Source: Parvibaculaceae bacterium (GTDB lineage Bacteria > Pseudomonadota > Alphaproteobacteria > Parvibaculales > Parvibaculaceae). Taken from it: a DNA stretch of 64,000 bases. The stretch spans positions 66,357 to 130,356 of the forward strand of contig JAPWJY010000001.1 in the NCBI GenBank assembly GCA_028283765.1, read 5' to 3'. The notes beneath the pieces were generated by a model. The model saw only the letters and a list, made by a program, of their open reading frames with translations, did not search any database and was not told the DNA's origin. Position numbers and translations under genes: made by a program. Numbering within the stretch: the stretch's first letter is position 1; each line of letters begins with the position of its first letter. Of the stretch, positions 35,801-44,867 are shown piece by piece.

Positions 35801-38800
35801 TGCCGCCGGAGGGGCCTGAGGCATCGAGGGTGCCGTTGACGGTGACGCTGCCGTTGTTGGCGACAAGCTGGATGGTGCCGGACGAGATGGTCTGTCCGGC
35901 ATCGACCAGGATGTCGCCCTGGCCGAGGGTGACGGCATAGGTGCCGCTGAAGCTGGCGCCTTGCGGCAGGCTGCCGGAGAGTTGGCTGGCGTTGAGGATG
36001 AAGGTGCCGCCCAGGTCCTTGTAGGCGGCGCTGCCCAGCAGGGTGCCGCCCAAGGTGGCGGTGCCGTTTGCGGCGGCGATGGAAAGCGTGCCGGCATAGC
36101 CGTTGCCCGCGGCGGAGACATCGACGGTGGCGCCGGACGCGATGGCGACATTGCCGGTGTCGGCGGTCAGCCTGACCGATCCTGCGGCGACGTCTTCGTT
36201 GAGGCCAAATAGGGTGATGCGGCTGCCTTGGGCGGCGATGTTCGCGCCGGAGGCGAGGTTGAGATCGCCGCTGGTGGCTTCGAGGGTGATGGCGCCGCCG
36301 GGCGCCAGGATGGCATTGGCGACACTGATGCTGGCGCCGGTCAGCGCGATCTTGCCGCCCAGCATGGTGGGGACAAGCGTGGGCAGCGCGCCGCCGGTGG
36401 GGGTGAGCGTGAGGGCGCCGGTAGTGGTCAGCGCTTGCGATGCGCCGGTATCGGCGAGAATGGCGGGCGCGGTGAGGGTGATGTTGGCGGCTCCGGCGTT
36501 GAGCGATCCGCTGCCGCTGAACAATATCTCGGCGGCGCCGGTCAGGGCGGCTTGCGCGAAGCCGCTCCAGGTCTGGCTCCCCTGCCCCATGGTGATGGTG
36601 CCGGTGGCGGCGATGTCGAGGGTGCCGCCCGATCCGGTGGTATGGGCGCCGGCGGCGCTGGGCGTGGCCTCGCTGTCGAGGATCGTGACATTGCCGGCGG
36701 TAACGCTGACCGTGCCGCCGTCGCTGTAGAAGCCGCTGCCGTCGAACACCAGGGTGCCGATGGGCGCGCTCGCGGCACCGAAGGTTTCGGACCTGTAGAG
36801 ATTGAACACCGAGTAGCTGTGTAGGGTCACCGACTGTGCGCCTGCAAAGCGGGTCAGGGCGTCCGGCGAAAGGGTCAGGCCGCTGGGGTTATGCCCACCC
36901 AGGTTGATCAGGCTGCCCGCGAGGGTGTAGTGCGCGGCCTGCAGGCTGGCGGCAGGAGCCAGAATGTTGGTTCCGCTGGAGTCCAGAATGATGGACGAGC
37001 CCTGAAGCATGGCCGCACCGATGGCAAGGCCTCCTTCCGGCGCCGCCGGCACCGGCCCGAATGCGGCCGGCAAGGTCGAGGCGTCATAAATTCCTGGCAC
37101 GAAGGCGCGGCTGACGGCGATGTCATCGCCATTGGAGACGCGCAGCAGTGAGCCGTCGCCGCTGACGCCGGGGATATAGCTGGTAACGGCACCGGTGGCG
37201 GTGTCGGTCGCCGTGACCACGGGATTGGCGCCGATGGTGATGGCCTGGCTGGAACCGGCAGGCACGGTGCCCTTGGCCTGAACAACGCTGCCGTCGGCAA
37301 CGACCAGACCCGTGCCGAGGCCAGGCGTGGCGATCAGCACGGTAGCCCCGCCGATCTGGCCGGAGCCACCGGCGCTGGCGCCGGTGAAGCCGAGCACACC
37401 CGTCGCCGGGTCGTAGGACGTCACCGTGCCCTGGACCCAGTTCAGCGGACTGGCAGGGTTGTAGAGCGTGATCCCGGTCCCCGGCGTGATGCCGGAAAGC
37501 CCCTGGGCGACGGTCGTGGTCTGGGCACCGGAGGCGGCATTGACCTGGGCTGTGGCAGTGGTGCGGGTGATCGAGCCGCCGGTGGCCAGAATCAGGTCCG
37601 GGGCGGTCAGCGGATGGGCCGCATCGGTGGCGACCGTCAGACTGACGGCGGCGGGGGCGACAGAGACGCCCGAGGTGGTTGTGGTGCGCACGCCACCCAC
37701 CAGCAGGCTCACGACCCCGAGATTGCTGAGCTGATCGGCGTCCAGGAGGGTTGCCCCCTGATAGGCGGGATTGGCGGCGTAGGCGGCAGCCTGATCAGCA
37801 GCGACGACCAGAAGGTTGCTGCCGGTAACGTCGGCAAGGCCTCCACGGCCGGTGAGGGTCACGCCCGACGCGACCGTGACCGAGCCGATGGCGAAGTTGT
37901 CGGTGGCGTTGAAGTCCAGAGCGCCGGTAGCGGCCAGGATCAGGTGGCCTGCGTCTATCGGCAGGCGCGGGACGGCCAGGCCGTCAGCCAGGGCCGTCCC
38001 GGTGAATGCGCTGTTGGCCGAGGAAATATCGATCTCGGTGTATTTCGACCAGACCGCGTTCGGCTGGATCTCAAGCATGGCACTGAGCGGGGCGGTCGCG
38101 CCGCTGATGGCATTGCCAAGGACGCCCGTGGTGTAGATCGAGCCATCGGCGGCGGTGAAGGAGGAGCGGTTGCCCGAAGTCGCGGCGGTGGAAGAGACCA
38201 CCACGCGGTAGGCCCCCGGCAGGGTGGCATACATCGCTGGCATCAGGACATAGGTCCCGGCCGCCACGCCCGAACCGCCCGGAAGGGTCACGGTCTGGCC
38301 CAGGGGCGTGGAGAAGGCGGACGCCGCATCGGCCCCGCCCTGGCCCCAGGAGGTCAGGTTGTAGCCGCCTGTCGGGAAAGGTGTGGAGACAGTGGCCTCG
38401 TAGCCCGGCACAAGGGCATAGACCGTTTGCGATGAGGTGGTCAGGAGATTGCGGCTGCCGCCGGTGCCGGCGACAAACTCGGTGGCATAGACGTCTCCGC
38501 CGCCGGAGAGGTCGAGGATCGCACCCGCTTGAGTGCTCACGTTGGCCCCTGCGAGAATCACCTGCTTCTCGGGCAAGGCGGCAGTCTGCCAGGTTCCGTT
38601 GATGGTGTAGCCGAAGGGGATATCCTGCCCGGCGATGGAGCCGGAGGTCAGGCTGCCCGAGCCGAGGACCACGCTGTTGGTGGCCGGCGCAGCCCCGACG
38701 AGCGACAGGCTGGAGCCAACCGGCTCGCTGGCGCTGACGCCGAGCTGGATCGAACCCAGCGGCGCAAAGAGGGCGCCATTCTGGACGATGGCCGGTGCAT

Positions 38801-41800
38801 CGACCAGAAGGCTGCCACCGGCCGAGAGCGGCATGGTGGGTGTGGCGCCATTGGAGGCGATGGTGATGGTGTTGCCAGTTCCCAGGCCAAGGGACAGAAG
38901 GGCAGCCTGCGTGCTTGTAGCGACATAGACCTCGCGCGCGGTGAGCGACAGGCTGTCCGGCACGTTCAGACTGGTGGTGCTGAGCGCGGGCGCGGCAACC
39001 GTGCTGCCGTCGGCCTGAATCGGGAAGTCGATGAGCGGCTGGGAAAGAACGCTGCCATCGGCCCAGATCAGGCGGATATCGCCGCCGCTTGCGAGATTGA
39101 CGCTGGCCGCGCCGGAGACGCTGACCGCGCCCTCGATGTCAATCTGGGATGCTGCGTTGAGGTTGAGCGTCCCATCGCCCAGCGTCGGCGTGGTGGGCCC
39201 ATAGCCCAGCAGGCGGATATAGTTCGCATCGAGATTGACGACTGCGCCGCCGGTGGATGGCAGCACGACCGGGCCGATCAGGTCGAGTTCGCCAAGGCCC
39301 GGCATCGAGACGTTGCCGGCGATCTTGATCTGGCCGCCATTGAGGACGGCCGTGGAGAAACCGCTGTGCGAAAGCATGTCGGCGGTAACGTAAGCACTGC
39401 CGCTCGAGGCCTGCGCCTGTGACAGCAGCGCCGACAGATCCGATGCCGTTCCCGGCGCCGAAGCCCCGTCGAAGGGCGCGGCCGGGCTCGCGCTCTGCGT
39501 CAGGACGACGGACCCGTAATTGTTGTTGATGAGATTGTTGGCCGCCCGGGACGTTCCGCTGACATTGCCCACGACAATGGCCCCGCCGGCCGCCCGGCTT
39601 GCACCACCGGAAGCGTCGATTGTCCCACCGAGAAAGAGGTTGGTCCCGCCGTTGAACACCAGCGATCCACCATCGCTCCAGATCGGCTGAAAGGAGAGGC
39701 CCGGGCCCCTCTGCAGGCTGCCCGAGGCCGGAGGGACCTGGATCATGGCCTGGCCGCCGGCCAGATCGAGCACGGCGCCGTCCTGCACGATCACCGCGCC
39801 ATTGCCACTGTAGCCTATGCGGGTCGCGAACTGGGTCAGGCCGAAAATGATCGACCCGCCGGAGAGTTCGGTCCCGGTCGAGTAGTCGATGACATCGGGA
39901 TTGGGAACGAAGGCCCCGCTCACGTCGATGGTCGCGCCCGAGCCGATCCAGCTGTCCAGGGCACCGGCCAGAGTGACCACGCCGCCATGATCAGCGATGG
40001 AACCGAGGATATCGACCGAGCGGCCGGAGATGAAGGTGATCGAGGCGCCCGGATCGGTGACGATCGAGGCCCCGGCGCTGAGCACGACGCCAGCCGTCGT
40101 GGCGGGATCGCCGGCCTGACCGAAAGCGAAGGGCAGTTCGGTTGCCGAAAGGCTTGCGGCGTGGCGTTGGCCGTCGGGAGCGAAGCCGAGCGCGGCGAAG
40201 CTGTCCAGAGCGGCGCCGGTCGCAGGCAAGCTGGCGGGGAGATCGAGCTGGTAGCTTTGCTGCTCCAGCCGCACCGTCGTGCCCGATGCGACCGTCACGC
40301 TGCCATAAGTGCTGGTGAGGCTGAAGGACGAGAAGCCGTTCTGGAAGAAACTCGCCGGCAGGGTGACCGTCCCGTCGGACAAACCGGAGGTGGATGAGGA
40401 GACTGTGCTCGCGGCCCCGTCAACGACGATGGCCGGAGCCTGCAAGGTGAAGGCACCCCCGGTGGAGAAGCCTCCGGCCCGGATTGTCCCGTCCATGATC
40501 ACGGTAGCGGCGGTCGGGGCGGCGGGTGCGTACTGGTTACTGTTCTGATCGTAGAGGTTGTCCAGCGTCGTGTCTGAAATCCATCCGGCCGTATAGGCAT
40601 AGGCAGCCAGCGACAGGTTGCCGCCAGTGCCGCTCGGCAGGCCGTCCGTGCCCGTGGCGAGCTTGCCGCTGGTCTCCACATAGCCGCCGCTCGACACGTC
40701 GATCAGGCTGCCAGACTCAAGCACGATCGAGGCAGTGCCATCGGCGGCGTCCACAGTAGTGATACCGCTTGTCGAGGACGTGCCCACAGAATGGCTGAGC
40801 GCATAGGTCGTCAGCAAGACTGATCCGCCGTTGGTGAAGGCCTTGCCGAGCATGGACGCGGCACTGGCGCCAGTGTCGTTGACCCAGAGGCCCGAGACAT
40901 CGAGCGTGGCATGCCCCCCCAGGACGAGGTTCTCGTAATCCACCGGGAATACATAAGCTGTGGGATTGCCGTTGGTGCTAATGGCGGTGGGCTGGAAGCC
41001 GGAGATGGCGATGGTCCCGCCATGGGCCACGATGGTCCCGTCGATGGTCGTGGCATTACCAAGCGTGACGGAGCCACCCGGGCGCACGGTCAGTGTCGCA
41101 TCCTGCTGCATGGACAGGCGGGAGGCGCCCTTGATGCTGATCGAGCCCAGTCCATCTGCCGACAGCTGGGCAGTGGAGTAGGTAATCACGGGCAGGTGGA
41201 AGGCGTCGGTGGGCAATATCCCACTCAGCGGAGCGGCCAATGGCCCCGCGCCGTTCAGGAAATTGGACGTCAGGTAATTGAAGCCGGCCGGCAGAAGCTC
41301 GGGCGCGGTATCGGCGAGAATAACCTCATCGGCCACGGTGCCGCCGCCAATCAGATTAATGGCGAGGGAAGCGCCCAGAGGCAGTTCGTCCGGAGTCGCC
41401 TGGGTGCCATTCGCGCCGGTTCCCGCCTGAGCCAGATTACGCTGGTGTTGGCCGATCAGAACATCGCCTTCGACTGTTCCTTCGAGGATTGGATTGATTG
41501 CCGTAAGACTGACGCTGCCGGCGCTGATGCCGTCGATATAGCCGGGATTATAATACCCGCCTGACAGCAGCCCGCTGACATAGGTCTCCTTCACACCCCA
41601 GGCCTTGTGATCGACGGTGAACTGGCCAGCGAAGCCCTGATAGGGGATGGATGGGTCGGCGTTGCCAATGTCGTAAAGATGCCCGTCCGCACCGAGAAGT
41701 CTAGTGGTCTGGATGGCAGCACCAGAGAACTGGATCGCCCCGCCGGAGACGTTGATCAGCGAGCCCGGCTCCTGGATGACATCGGAGAAGCCATGCCCCT

Positions 41801-43733
41801 GAGCGACAGTGAAGGAGCCCCCCTTCGACAATAGCTGGTCAATCGACTGGGGGATGTCACCGAGGTAGCCGTTGCCGCTCGATGCGAAGAGCGGTGAGCC
41901 GACCCACGCCTTCCCGTCAGCCCTCGTGCCCGAGAGCAGCAGGTTGATGGTAACCGTCTGGCCGATCAGGCTCTGCGCCAGAGGGGCATCGGCCACATCA
42001 TTGGCTGTAACCTTGAAGGTGTAGAGATATTGCGAGAGCGAAGCCACCGCAGTGGTCCCGGACAGATCGATGATGCTGTCCGGCTCAAGGAGTACACGGC
42101 CAAAGGTACTGGAGGAATTGGCATAGATACCGCCGACGGTGAAGGCCGCGCCAGGCGCCTCGATGAGCGAACCAGACTGGAAGTCGACGCCGGCAGCGTT
42201 GATCACCGAGATTCTGGGCGCCGTGAATGCGCTGAGCGAATTGGTCGGGATGGTTTCGCCGTTTTCGTCGGGCAGGATCGAGGTGAGGCTGTCCGGACCG
42301 AAGATCACGGATCCCAGAGCCGACCCCGGCGCTGTGGCGATCAGGCTCGGCGCGCCTACGGCTTGCAGCACGACCGAGCCGGCACGGGTAATGCTGGTGG
42401 TGACGGCAATGTCGCCGAGTTGCTGGACAGTGTCACCGACGATCGTGACATTACCGCGGTCCGACGACAGCACCCCGCCCAAAGAATTGGCGGCTACGCC
42501 GCCGAGGTCACCCAAATCATCGATCGACGTCCAGATCAGCGTGTTGAAACCAAGCTCAAGGCTCGGGCCCGGAATGACGGTAAGGTTGACGCCGCCGCTG
42601 ACCGGTTCGGAAAGGCCGAGGTTGGCTCCGGCTGCCAGCACGATCTGCCCGGCCGACGCCGCGATGCTGCCCGCATTGCTCACCTGTGGTCCCGCCAGCA
42701 CCACCAGGCCGCCATTGTCGAAGCCGCTGACATTGGTCGAGATCGAGGCCCCCGCCTGAACCTCGACGCCCGCATTTGTCTGGTTCGCGACAGAGGGCGC
42801 GGAAAGAACCAGGGTTCCGCCCGTGCTGGCGGATGCACCATTGATGAAGAGGCCGCTGGTGAGGAAAGCGACATTGCCGCTGTCCTCGTTGGCGGGCGCG
42901 AGAAGGGCCGCGCCGCTCGATGCCGTCTGGGCCAGACCGTTCACCGTGATCGGCGCATAGCCGCCGCTGGCGTTGAAGACGCCCACATTGGCGGCACCGG
43001 CGTTGCCGTAACTGTTGATATCGAGCGATGAGGCGATCAGCGAGTGGACGTTGACCTGCGACGAGCCCGAAAAGACGATCCCGTTGGGATTGATCAGCAG
43101 CACCGTCCCCTCGGCCCGGATCCGGCCCTCGATCTGGCTTGGGCGTCCGCTCGCATCGATCCGGTTCAGCGCAACCCAGCTGTTGCCGTTGGCCGAATTG
43201 CCCCCGCTCTGGTCATAATAGAGCGTCGTCTCCCGGCCGACATTGAACTCCTGCCACGTCATCACCGCGCGTTCGGCCGTCTGTTTGACCGTCACCACCG
43301 TCTGGCCGGAGCCAGAGGACGACGCCACCGGCTGGCCCGCATTGCTCCACAGGTTCGGGTCGCTCCCCGCCGCAACGCGGGGGTCGACCACCAGTCCCCC
43401 TGCCCCCAGACCGTTGGGGACCGTGCCCGGCGCCGACAGCGCGATATTGCGCGCCGCCGTCTGCGCCGCCCGCATCGCCGTCAGCGCCTGCGTCACCCGC
43501 GCCAGCGCATTCTGCGAGCGCTGCGCCATCGCCGCCGCCTGTAGCGACCCCGCCTGTGCCGCCGCTACCGCCGCCAAACTCGGACTCGAAACCGGCGCAC
43601 CAACCAACGGACGCGAAAACACAACAGAACTCACAGAAAGCAACGCCGCCATGCTCACCGTGGTGAAAAGACCTGCACGGAGAAAAAAGCCGGGGCGACG
43701 GGAAAAATGAACAGCAGCATGATCAACGGGCAT
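29895..43733 (-). CDS. Giant filamentous-haemagglutinin-like exoprotein (4612 residues)
   Basis: A very large secreted, beta-helix-type adhesin. After an extended signal region (hydrophobic TTVSMAALLSVSSVVF, residues 23-39) and an Ala/Gln-rich helix (50-100) comes the two-partner-secretion domain (about 110-260) with the NPNG motif at residue 215 in VLLINPNGIVFSGSSQVNV. Thousands of residues of imperfect Gly/Ser/Ala/Thr beta-solenoid repeats follow, with many LxVxAGGxI-type rungs and GGxVDLFSANGDLNAGKG near the end. The tail has TTASNAAGAATKAAQ, then DLPSIITVEVIGYGGG, and a charged end. The same tail closes the paralogue at 55.4 kb. Three phage-tail-like SYD-TG-L modules lie inside (about 2078-3141). 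It is the last gene after STN-sigma-FecR on the same strand. No TpsB transporter is seen. The start has only a weak ribosome site. Confidence 0.92.
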   Translation of the reverse strand: MPVDHAAVHFSRRPGFFLRAGLFTTVSMAALLSVSSVVFSRPLVGAPVSSPSLAAVAAAQAGSLQAAAMAQRSQNALARVTQALTAMRAAQTAARNIALSAPGTVPNGLGAGGLVVDPRVAAGSDPNLWSNAGQPVASSSGSGQTVVTVKQTAERAVMTWQEFNVGRETTLYYDQSGGNSANGNSWVALNRIDASGRPSQIEGRIRAEGTVLLINPNGIVFSGSSQVNVHSLIASSLDINSYGNAGAANVGVFNASGGYAPITVNGLAQTASSGAALLAPANEDSGNVAFLTSGLFINGASASTGGTLVLSAPSVANQTNAGVEVQAGASISTNVSGFDNGGLVVLAGPQVSNAGSIAASAGQIVLAAGANLGLSEPVSGGVNLTVIPGPSLELGFNTLIWTSIDDLGDLGGVAANSLGGVLSSDRGNVTIVGDTVQQLGDIAVTTSITRAGSVVLQAVGAPSLIATAPGSALGSVIFGPDSLTSILPDENGETIPTNSLSAFTAPRISVINAAGVDFQSGSLIEAPGAAFTVGGIYANSSSTFGRVLLEPDSIIDLSGTTAVASLSQYLYTFKVTANDVADAPLAQSLIGQTVTINLLLSGTRADGKAWVGSPLFASSGNGYLGDIPQSIDQLLSKGGSFTVAQGHGFSDVIQEPGSLINVSGGAIQFSGAAIQTTRLLGADGHLYDIGNADPSIPYQGFAGQFTVDHKAWGVKETYVSGLLSGGYYNPGYIDGISAGSVSLTAINPILEGTVEGDVLIGQHQRNLAQAGTGANGTQATPDELPLGASLAINLIGGGTVADEVILADTAPELLPAGFNYLTSNFLNGAGPLAAPLSGILPTDAFHLPVITYSTAQLSADGLGSISIKGASRLSMQQDATLTVRPGGSVTLGNATTIDGTIVAHGGTIAISGFQPTAISTNGNPTAYVFPVDYENLVLGGHATLDVSGLWVNDTGASAASMLGKAFTNGGSVLLTTYALSHSVGTSSTSGITTVDAADGTASIVLESGSLIDVSSGGYVETSGKLATGTDGLPSGTGGNLSLAAYAYTAGWISDTTLDNLYDQNSNQYAPAAPTAATVIMDGTIRAGGFSTGGAFTLQAPAIVVDGAASTVSSSTSGLSDGTVTLPASFFQNGFSSFSLTSTYGSVTVASGTTVRLEQQSYQLDLPASLPATGAALDSFAALGFAPDGQRHAASLSATELPFAFGQAGDPATTAGVVLSAGASIVTDPGASITFISGRSVDILGSIADHGGVVTLAGALDSWIGSGATIDVSGAFVPNPDVIDYSTGTELSGGSIIFGLTQFATRIGYSGNGAVIVQDGAVLDLAGGQAMIQVPPASGSLQRGPGLSFQPIWSDGGSLVFNGGTNLFLGGTIDASGGASRAAGGAIVVGNVSGTSRAANNLINNNYGSVVLTQSASPAAPFDGASAPGTASDLSALLSQAQASSGSAYVTADMLSHSGFSTAVLNGGQIKIAGNVSMPGLGELDLIGPVVLPSTGGAVVNLDANYIRLLGYGPTTPTLGDGTLNLNAASQIDIEGAVSVSGAASVNLASGGDIRLIWADGSVLSQPLIDFPIQADGSTVAAPALSTTSLNVPDSLSLTAREVYVATSTQAALLSLGLGTGNTITIASNGATPTMPLSAGGSLLVDAPAIVQNGALFAPLGSIQLGVSASEPVGSSLSLVGAAPATNSVVLGSGSLTSGSIAGQDIPFGYTINGTWQTAALPEKQVILAGANVSTQAGAILDLSGGGDVYATEFVAGTGGSRNLLTTSSQTVYALVPGYEATVSTPFPTGGYNLTSWGQGGADAASAFSTPLGQTVTLPGGSGVAAGTYVLMPAMYATLPGAYRVVVSSTAATSGNRSSFTAADGSIYTTGVLGNAISGATAPLSAMLEIQPNAVWSKYTEIDISSANSAFTGTALADGLAVPRLPIDAGHLILAATGALDFNATDNFAIGSVTVASGVTLTGRGGLADVTGSNLLVVAADQAAAYAANPAYQGATLLDADQLSNLGVVSLLVGGVRTTTTSGVSVAPAAVSLTVATDAAHPLTAPDLILATGGSITRTTATAQVNAASGAQTTTVAQGLSGITPGTGITLYNPASPLNWVQGTVTSYDPATGVLGFTGASAGGSGQIGGATVLIATPGLGTGLVVADGSVVQAKGTVPAGSSQAITIGANPVVTATDTATGAVTSYIPGVSGDGSLLRVSNGDDIAVSRAFVPGIYDASTLPAAFGPVPAAPEGGLAIGAAMLQGSSIILDSSGTNILAPAASLQAAHYTLAGSLINLGGHNPSGLTLSPDALTRFAGAQSVTLHSYSVFNLYRSETFGAASAPIGTLVFDGSGFYSDGGTVSVTAGNVTILDSEATPSAAGAHTTGSGGTLDIAATGTITMGQGSQTWSGFAQAALTGAAEILFSGSGSLNAGAANITLTAPAILADTGASQALTTTGALTLTPTGGALPTLVPTMLGGKIALTGASISVANAILAPGGAITLEATSGDLNLASGANIAAQGSRITLFGLNEDVAAGSVRLTADTGNVAIASGATVDVSAAGNGYAGTLSIAAANGTATLGGTLLGSAAYKDLGGTFILNASQLSGSLPQGASFSGTYAVTLGQGDILVDAGQTISSGTIQLVANNGSVTVNGTLDASGPSGGTIQLYGAGANNSATVTGGVNIGATAQLIARYAPDDANDPANANGTSALVQNGGTIILGTSGIGSTTNLDPIQGYEIVLPTQSGSITVANGATFDVSGGPGGANIANTGGTVYLRAPIVENADGTNRSVNVSFSGTLITNADANGNPSGKGLVLEPYATWSTADQQSDTTKYFDGIIDPAGWYSSGGVLLAGTFKDASGNVVSTWSGNGDSSFSPVSSQPLLSNLGTQVMTIQPGLDLSPGETIVLTIPGSPTHPGAHGTLLQDIVGTVVSYDSRTGALVMNITQGTTTATDFSGATVYSANNGTLLPTTGLALCEWGLLIKRGDLDSNGIQYFWLRNIPTSAESLTPGSVITVEIYGALGVVQYTGTVMGAHTTSSLGGIDVYLPGLTSDIANNLYNSAYNDFYANLLFAVPGVGASVHTASPQPFTIGTGTKVLTIATGKSYTAGEAITLTDTGPSGGSMMGSITSYDATTGALVLNVASTTGDGSAVSGSWNSLVTFPQSVVNQFLVDDYFTPTAASTDASRIAHETFYGLNPANGAAGTLMSFIQNPFAGNDAAALAGLSGGKIQIGQDGMPVSLNSASMLHVSPEVDLVNPLSSVNNGDITVATAWNLGAGVAGPDGNPASLYYRDNGWAPTLVLRAANNVNLNASITDGFFQKNPTVGGYNPPTGTDSYNTVIGVYQNYDNADMLSGINYGGLATDLTDTATPLNPNGMALGAPTVFSGASSETVMSYYALYRQYAAEWDLFFQNGIIFNDGFFLSESDGGEPQPSNVTDLLNTATLSYNANSLSGYSSYIAAYDLYLSAYYDWAGFTSPATLPVAPLPPPAIGTIAPLVNNDPAPVKTTTDQSPISGMDLAAEASSSSYRFVAGAQFAAPAAPAPVNPEAVVLLAALGSGVTGNVTLDGHISVSNTAISIATGGATYHPQVDVPTIIRTGTGTIDMVASGDIEWLDPLSPAAVYTAGTVAPNADDFTAPTLPSSYTNSVTINDFATTPTWATGGGAVILSAGRDIIGIETPVDSETQVTASGVVGAQTLGSNSPSMAQFWSVWYIPLGDTTGEAAAPFNVAEGGVQNSAYVNYGTFFQGVGALGGGNVTVTSGRNTYDLSVSLPETIQVNGGRFAGDSASAAHYFGGGDLSVTVGGDLYSGAFYVGRGSGTVRVSGSVLTDPANPVTGQATAVYPIQFGGPTPIASIFSPTPLPLLLAEQDGYITVQAGGSLDLGGVFQPTRLILANYPYFPLSELPAGVGGFDSYGPNSGVSLIAAGGDVSMVDAFPATLTSDFALTQRTSDNLLPPNLKAISVAGDLTIGDRANNGFPYFLYPSIDGTLILAAGQNLSTAFTIPGFNNGGSSVFELNSIQMADATVSGGVNLYSMLGAPTPATLPAPLHAGDPDPVLIYAGQDIIGDFSLIKPARVEAGRDILNTGFTGQNNSASDVTSVIAGRDIRATNVIDGVTYILGNGAPSPGNIISYLQPKGSTVLMLYGPGQFEVTAGRNLGPFLASPYSDTGGGIFALGNGSSIGKILNFQGIATSGIIPYLPVEGADITTLFGVGGGVDYAAAVSAYVDPAGAGAAQGINYLPEIAGYMGLSPDAAWAAFQALPAQKQQLLVDRAFLDFLTQVSTDYGDANSPYHNQYARAYDTIATLFPASSGYTNNNTGESNGASTTAHTGDLVMARSRIETQTGGDINILGPGGSITVGYNQADKISPNQEGILTLQGGSVRAYVDGDVQVFQSRIFTEQGGDVDLFSANGDLNAGKGPKSSAAYPPLQLICDVDGYCRVSPAGLVTGAGIGALLTVAGQNPALSNVSLAAPHGTVDAGAAGIRVAGNLDIVALQVLNAFNIQVGGTAQGIPRAMSPNIGALTTASNAAGAATKAAQAMGQSNRTTQDLPSIITVEVIGYGGGDGAPAQGTSQDQNGKRRSGDGRQSYDPDSAVHLLGNGVLSEAQKDKLTVQEKRRLDRLVDQPGSSL

Positions 43734-43892
43734 GAACAGGCTCTCGGTACGAGGTCAGACCAGAGCATCGATCCTGCCTCTCCGGGGAGAAGGCACGATT
43801 GGTGTCTCACTAAGCTGACAACCGCCCGCAGACGAATCTGAACCAAAAACATGATGACAGTTTCGTGTACCTGCGCAGGCGCCCGGAATTTC
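43734..43892 (-). promoter_or_regulatory. Leader between FecR and the giant exoprotein
   Basis: A 159-nt gap on the minus strand. It may hold a promoter for the sigma factor encoded upstream, or a long leader. A 10-bp palindrome CCTGCGCAGG lies at 43870-43879 close after the FecR stop. I could not identify a sure -35/-10 pair. Confidence 0.3.
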
Positions 43893-44867
43893 TCAGCTCA
43901 GCAGAACAACCCCGCCCGGCAACGACCGTGAGCGCGCACCGGCCACCTGCCCGATCCAGACAAGGACCTCATCGATCCGGTCGATCCGGAAACGGCCACT
44001 GACGGTTTTCCGGCCCAGCGCTTCATCCAGCAGGATGACCCTGCCGGGCCTGTAGCGGTTGACCTCGGCGACGGCGGCGGAGAGCGGCGTATAGCGAAAC
44101 ACGATGAAGCCATCCTGCCAGGACGTGGCCTCGGCAAGGTTGGTCGCCAGAACCCGCCCAAGGCCGCTCCCGTCATAGCTGAGTTGCTGGCCCGCACCGA
44201 TCATCGCGACCTGGGCGCCCTGCTCGACCTGCACCTGCCCCTCCAGGCAGGTCACACAGACATTCGCCGCGATATTACGCACCTCGAAGCGGGCACGGCT
44301 CGCCACCGCCCGGCCGCCACCGGCAAGGATCATGAGCGGTCTGCCCGACTGCTGCGGCATGGTGAATGCCGCTTCTCCGGCAATCAGCTTCACACGATCG
44401 ACGGCTCCCTCTTCCCGGGGAACCGCGATGCTGGTCTGCGTATTCATCTGGACCACGATATCGGCCACGGTCAGGTGACGCTGCTCGCCGGTCCCGGTCC
44501 TGTAATCCGCATTCAACTCGTCAAAGGAGAGCCACAGATCGGCCGGCGGATCGACGATCACATAGGCAGCCGCTGCGGCCGCAAGCGCCGCCGTGCCGCC
44601 CAGAAACGCCCTCCGGCTCACCTGCATGGTCTGCCCCGACCAGACCGGCATGCCGTGCCTGCCAATAAATGCCCGTCCACCAGAACCGAGGCTCTTCCAT
44701 AAACGGACCGCCTCGACAAAAGCCGCCTCATGCGCCGAACTTTGCTGCCGCCAAAGCCGGACGGCTTCCGCATCCGCGGTTGTCGCCTCGCCGGACGCAA
44801 GTTGCCTCACCCAGCGGCGGGCATCGCGCTTCAGGGGGTCTAGCTGGCTGTTGCGATCGTCGGTCAT
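43893..44867 (-). CDS. FecR-family sigma-factor regulator (Tat-type)
   Basis: A 324-residue inner-membrane anti-sigma/sigma-regulator. The N-terminal cytosolic part (RRWVRQLASGEATTADAEAVRLWRQQSSAHEAAF) is the usual DUF4880-like segment that binds the sigma factor. A single membrane segment (FLGGTAALAAAAAAYVIV) is preceded by a twin-arginine SRRAFLGG motif, as expected for Tat-exported FecR proteins. The periplasmic FecR domain (about 125-240) includes VKLIAGEAAFTMP and RFEVRNIAANVCVTCLEGQVQVEQG. The C-terminal STN-like end is SAAVAEVNRYRPGRVILLDE. Its ATG overlaps the sigma stop by ATGA. It probably relays an outer-membrane signal to the sigma factor that controls the giant exoprotein. Confidence 0.93.
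   Translation of the reverse strand: MTDDRNSQLDPLKRDARRWVRQLASGEATTADAEAVRLWRQQSSAHEAAFVEAVRLWKSLGSGGRAFIGRHGMPVWSGQTMQVSRRAFLGGTAALAAAAAAYVIVDPPADLWLSFDELNADYRTGTGEQRHLTVADIVVQMNTQTSIAVPREEGAVDRVKLIAGEAAFTMPQQSGRPLMILAGGGRAVASRARFEVRNIAANVCVTCLEGQVQVEQGAQVAMIGAGQQLSYDGSGLGRVLATNLAEATSWQDGFIVFRYTPLSAAVAEVNRYRPGRVILLDEALGRKTVSGRFRIDRIDEVLVWIGQVAGARSRSLPGGVVLLS

Noticed and set aside
37614-39422. Long plus-strand frames opposite the giant exoprotein
   Set aside because: They are low-complexity complements of the repeat-coding strand with no starts or domains of their own.
29895-43733. CRISPR-like or tandem DNA repeats
   Set aside because: The repetition is at protein level (imperfect beta-helix rungs); no identical evenly spaced DNA repeats with unique spacers were seen.
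43655-43852. Small hydrophobic frame overlapping the exoprotein start
   Set aside because: Out of frame with the exoprotein and without a clear ribosome site; judged a shadow, though a short leader peptide cannot be fully excluded.
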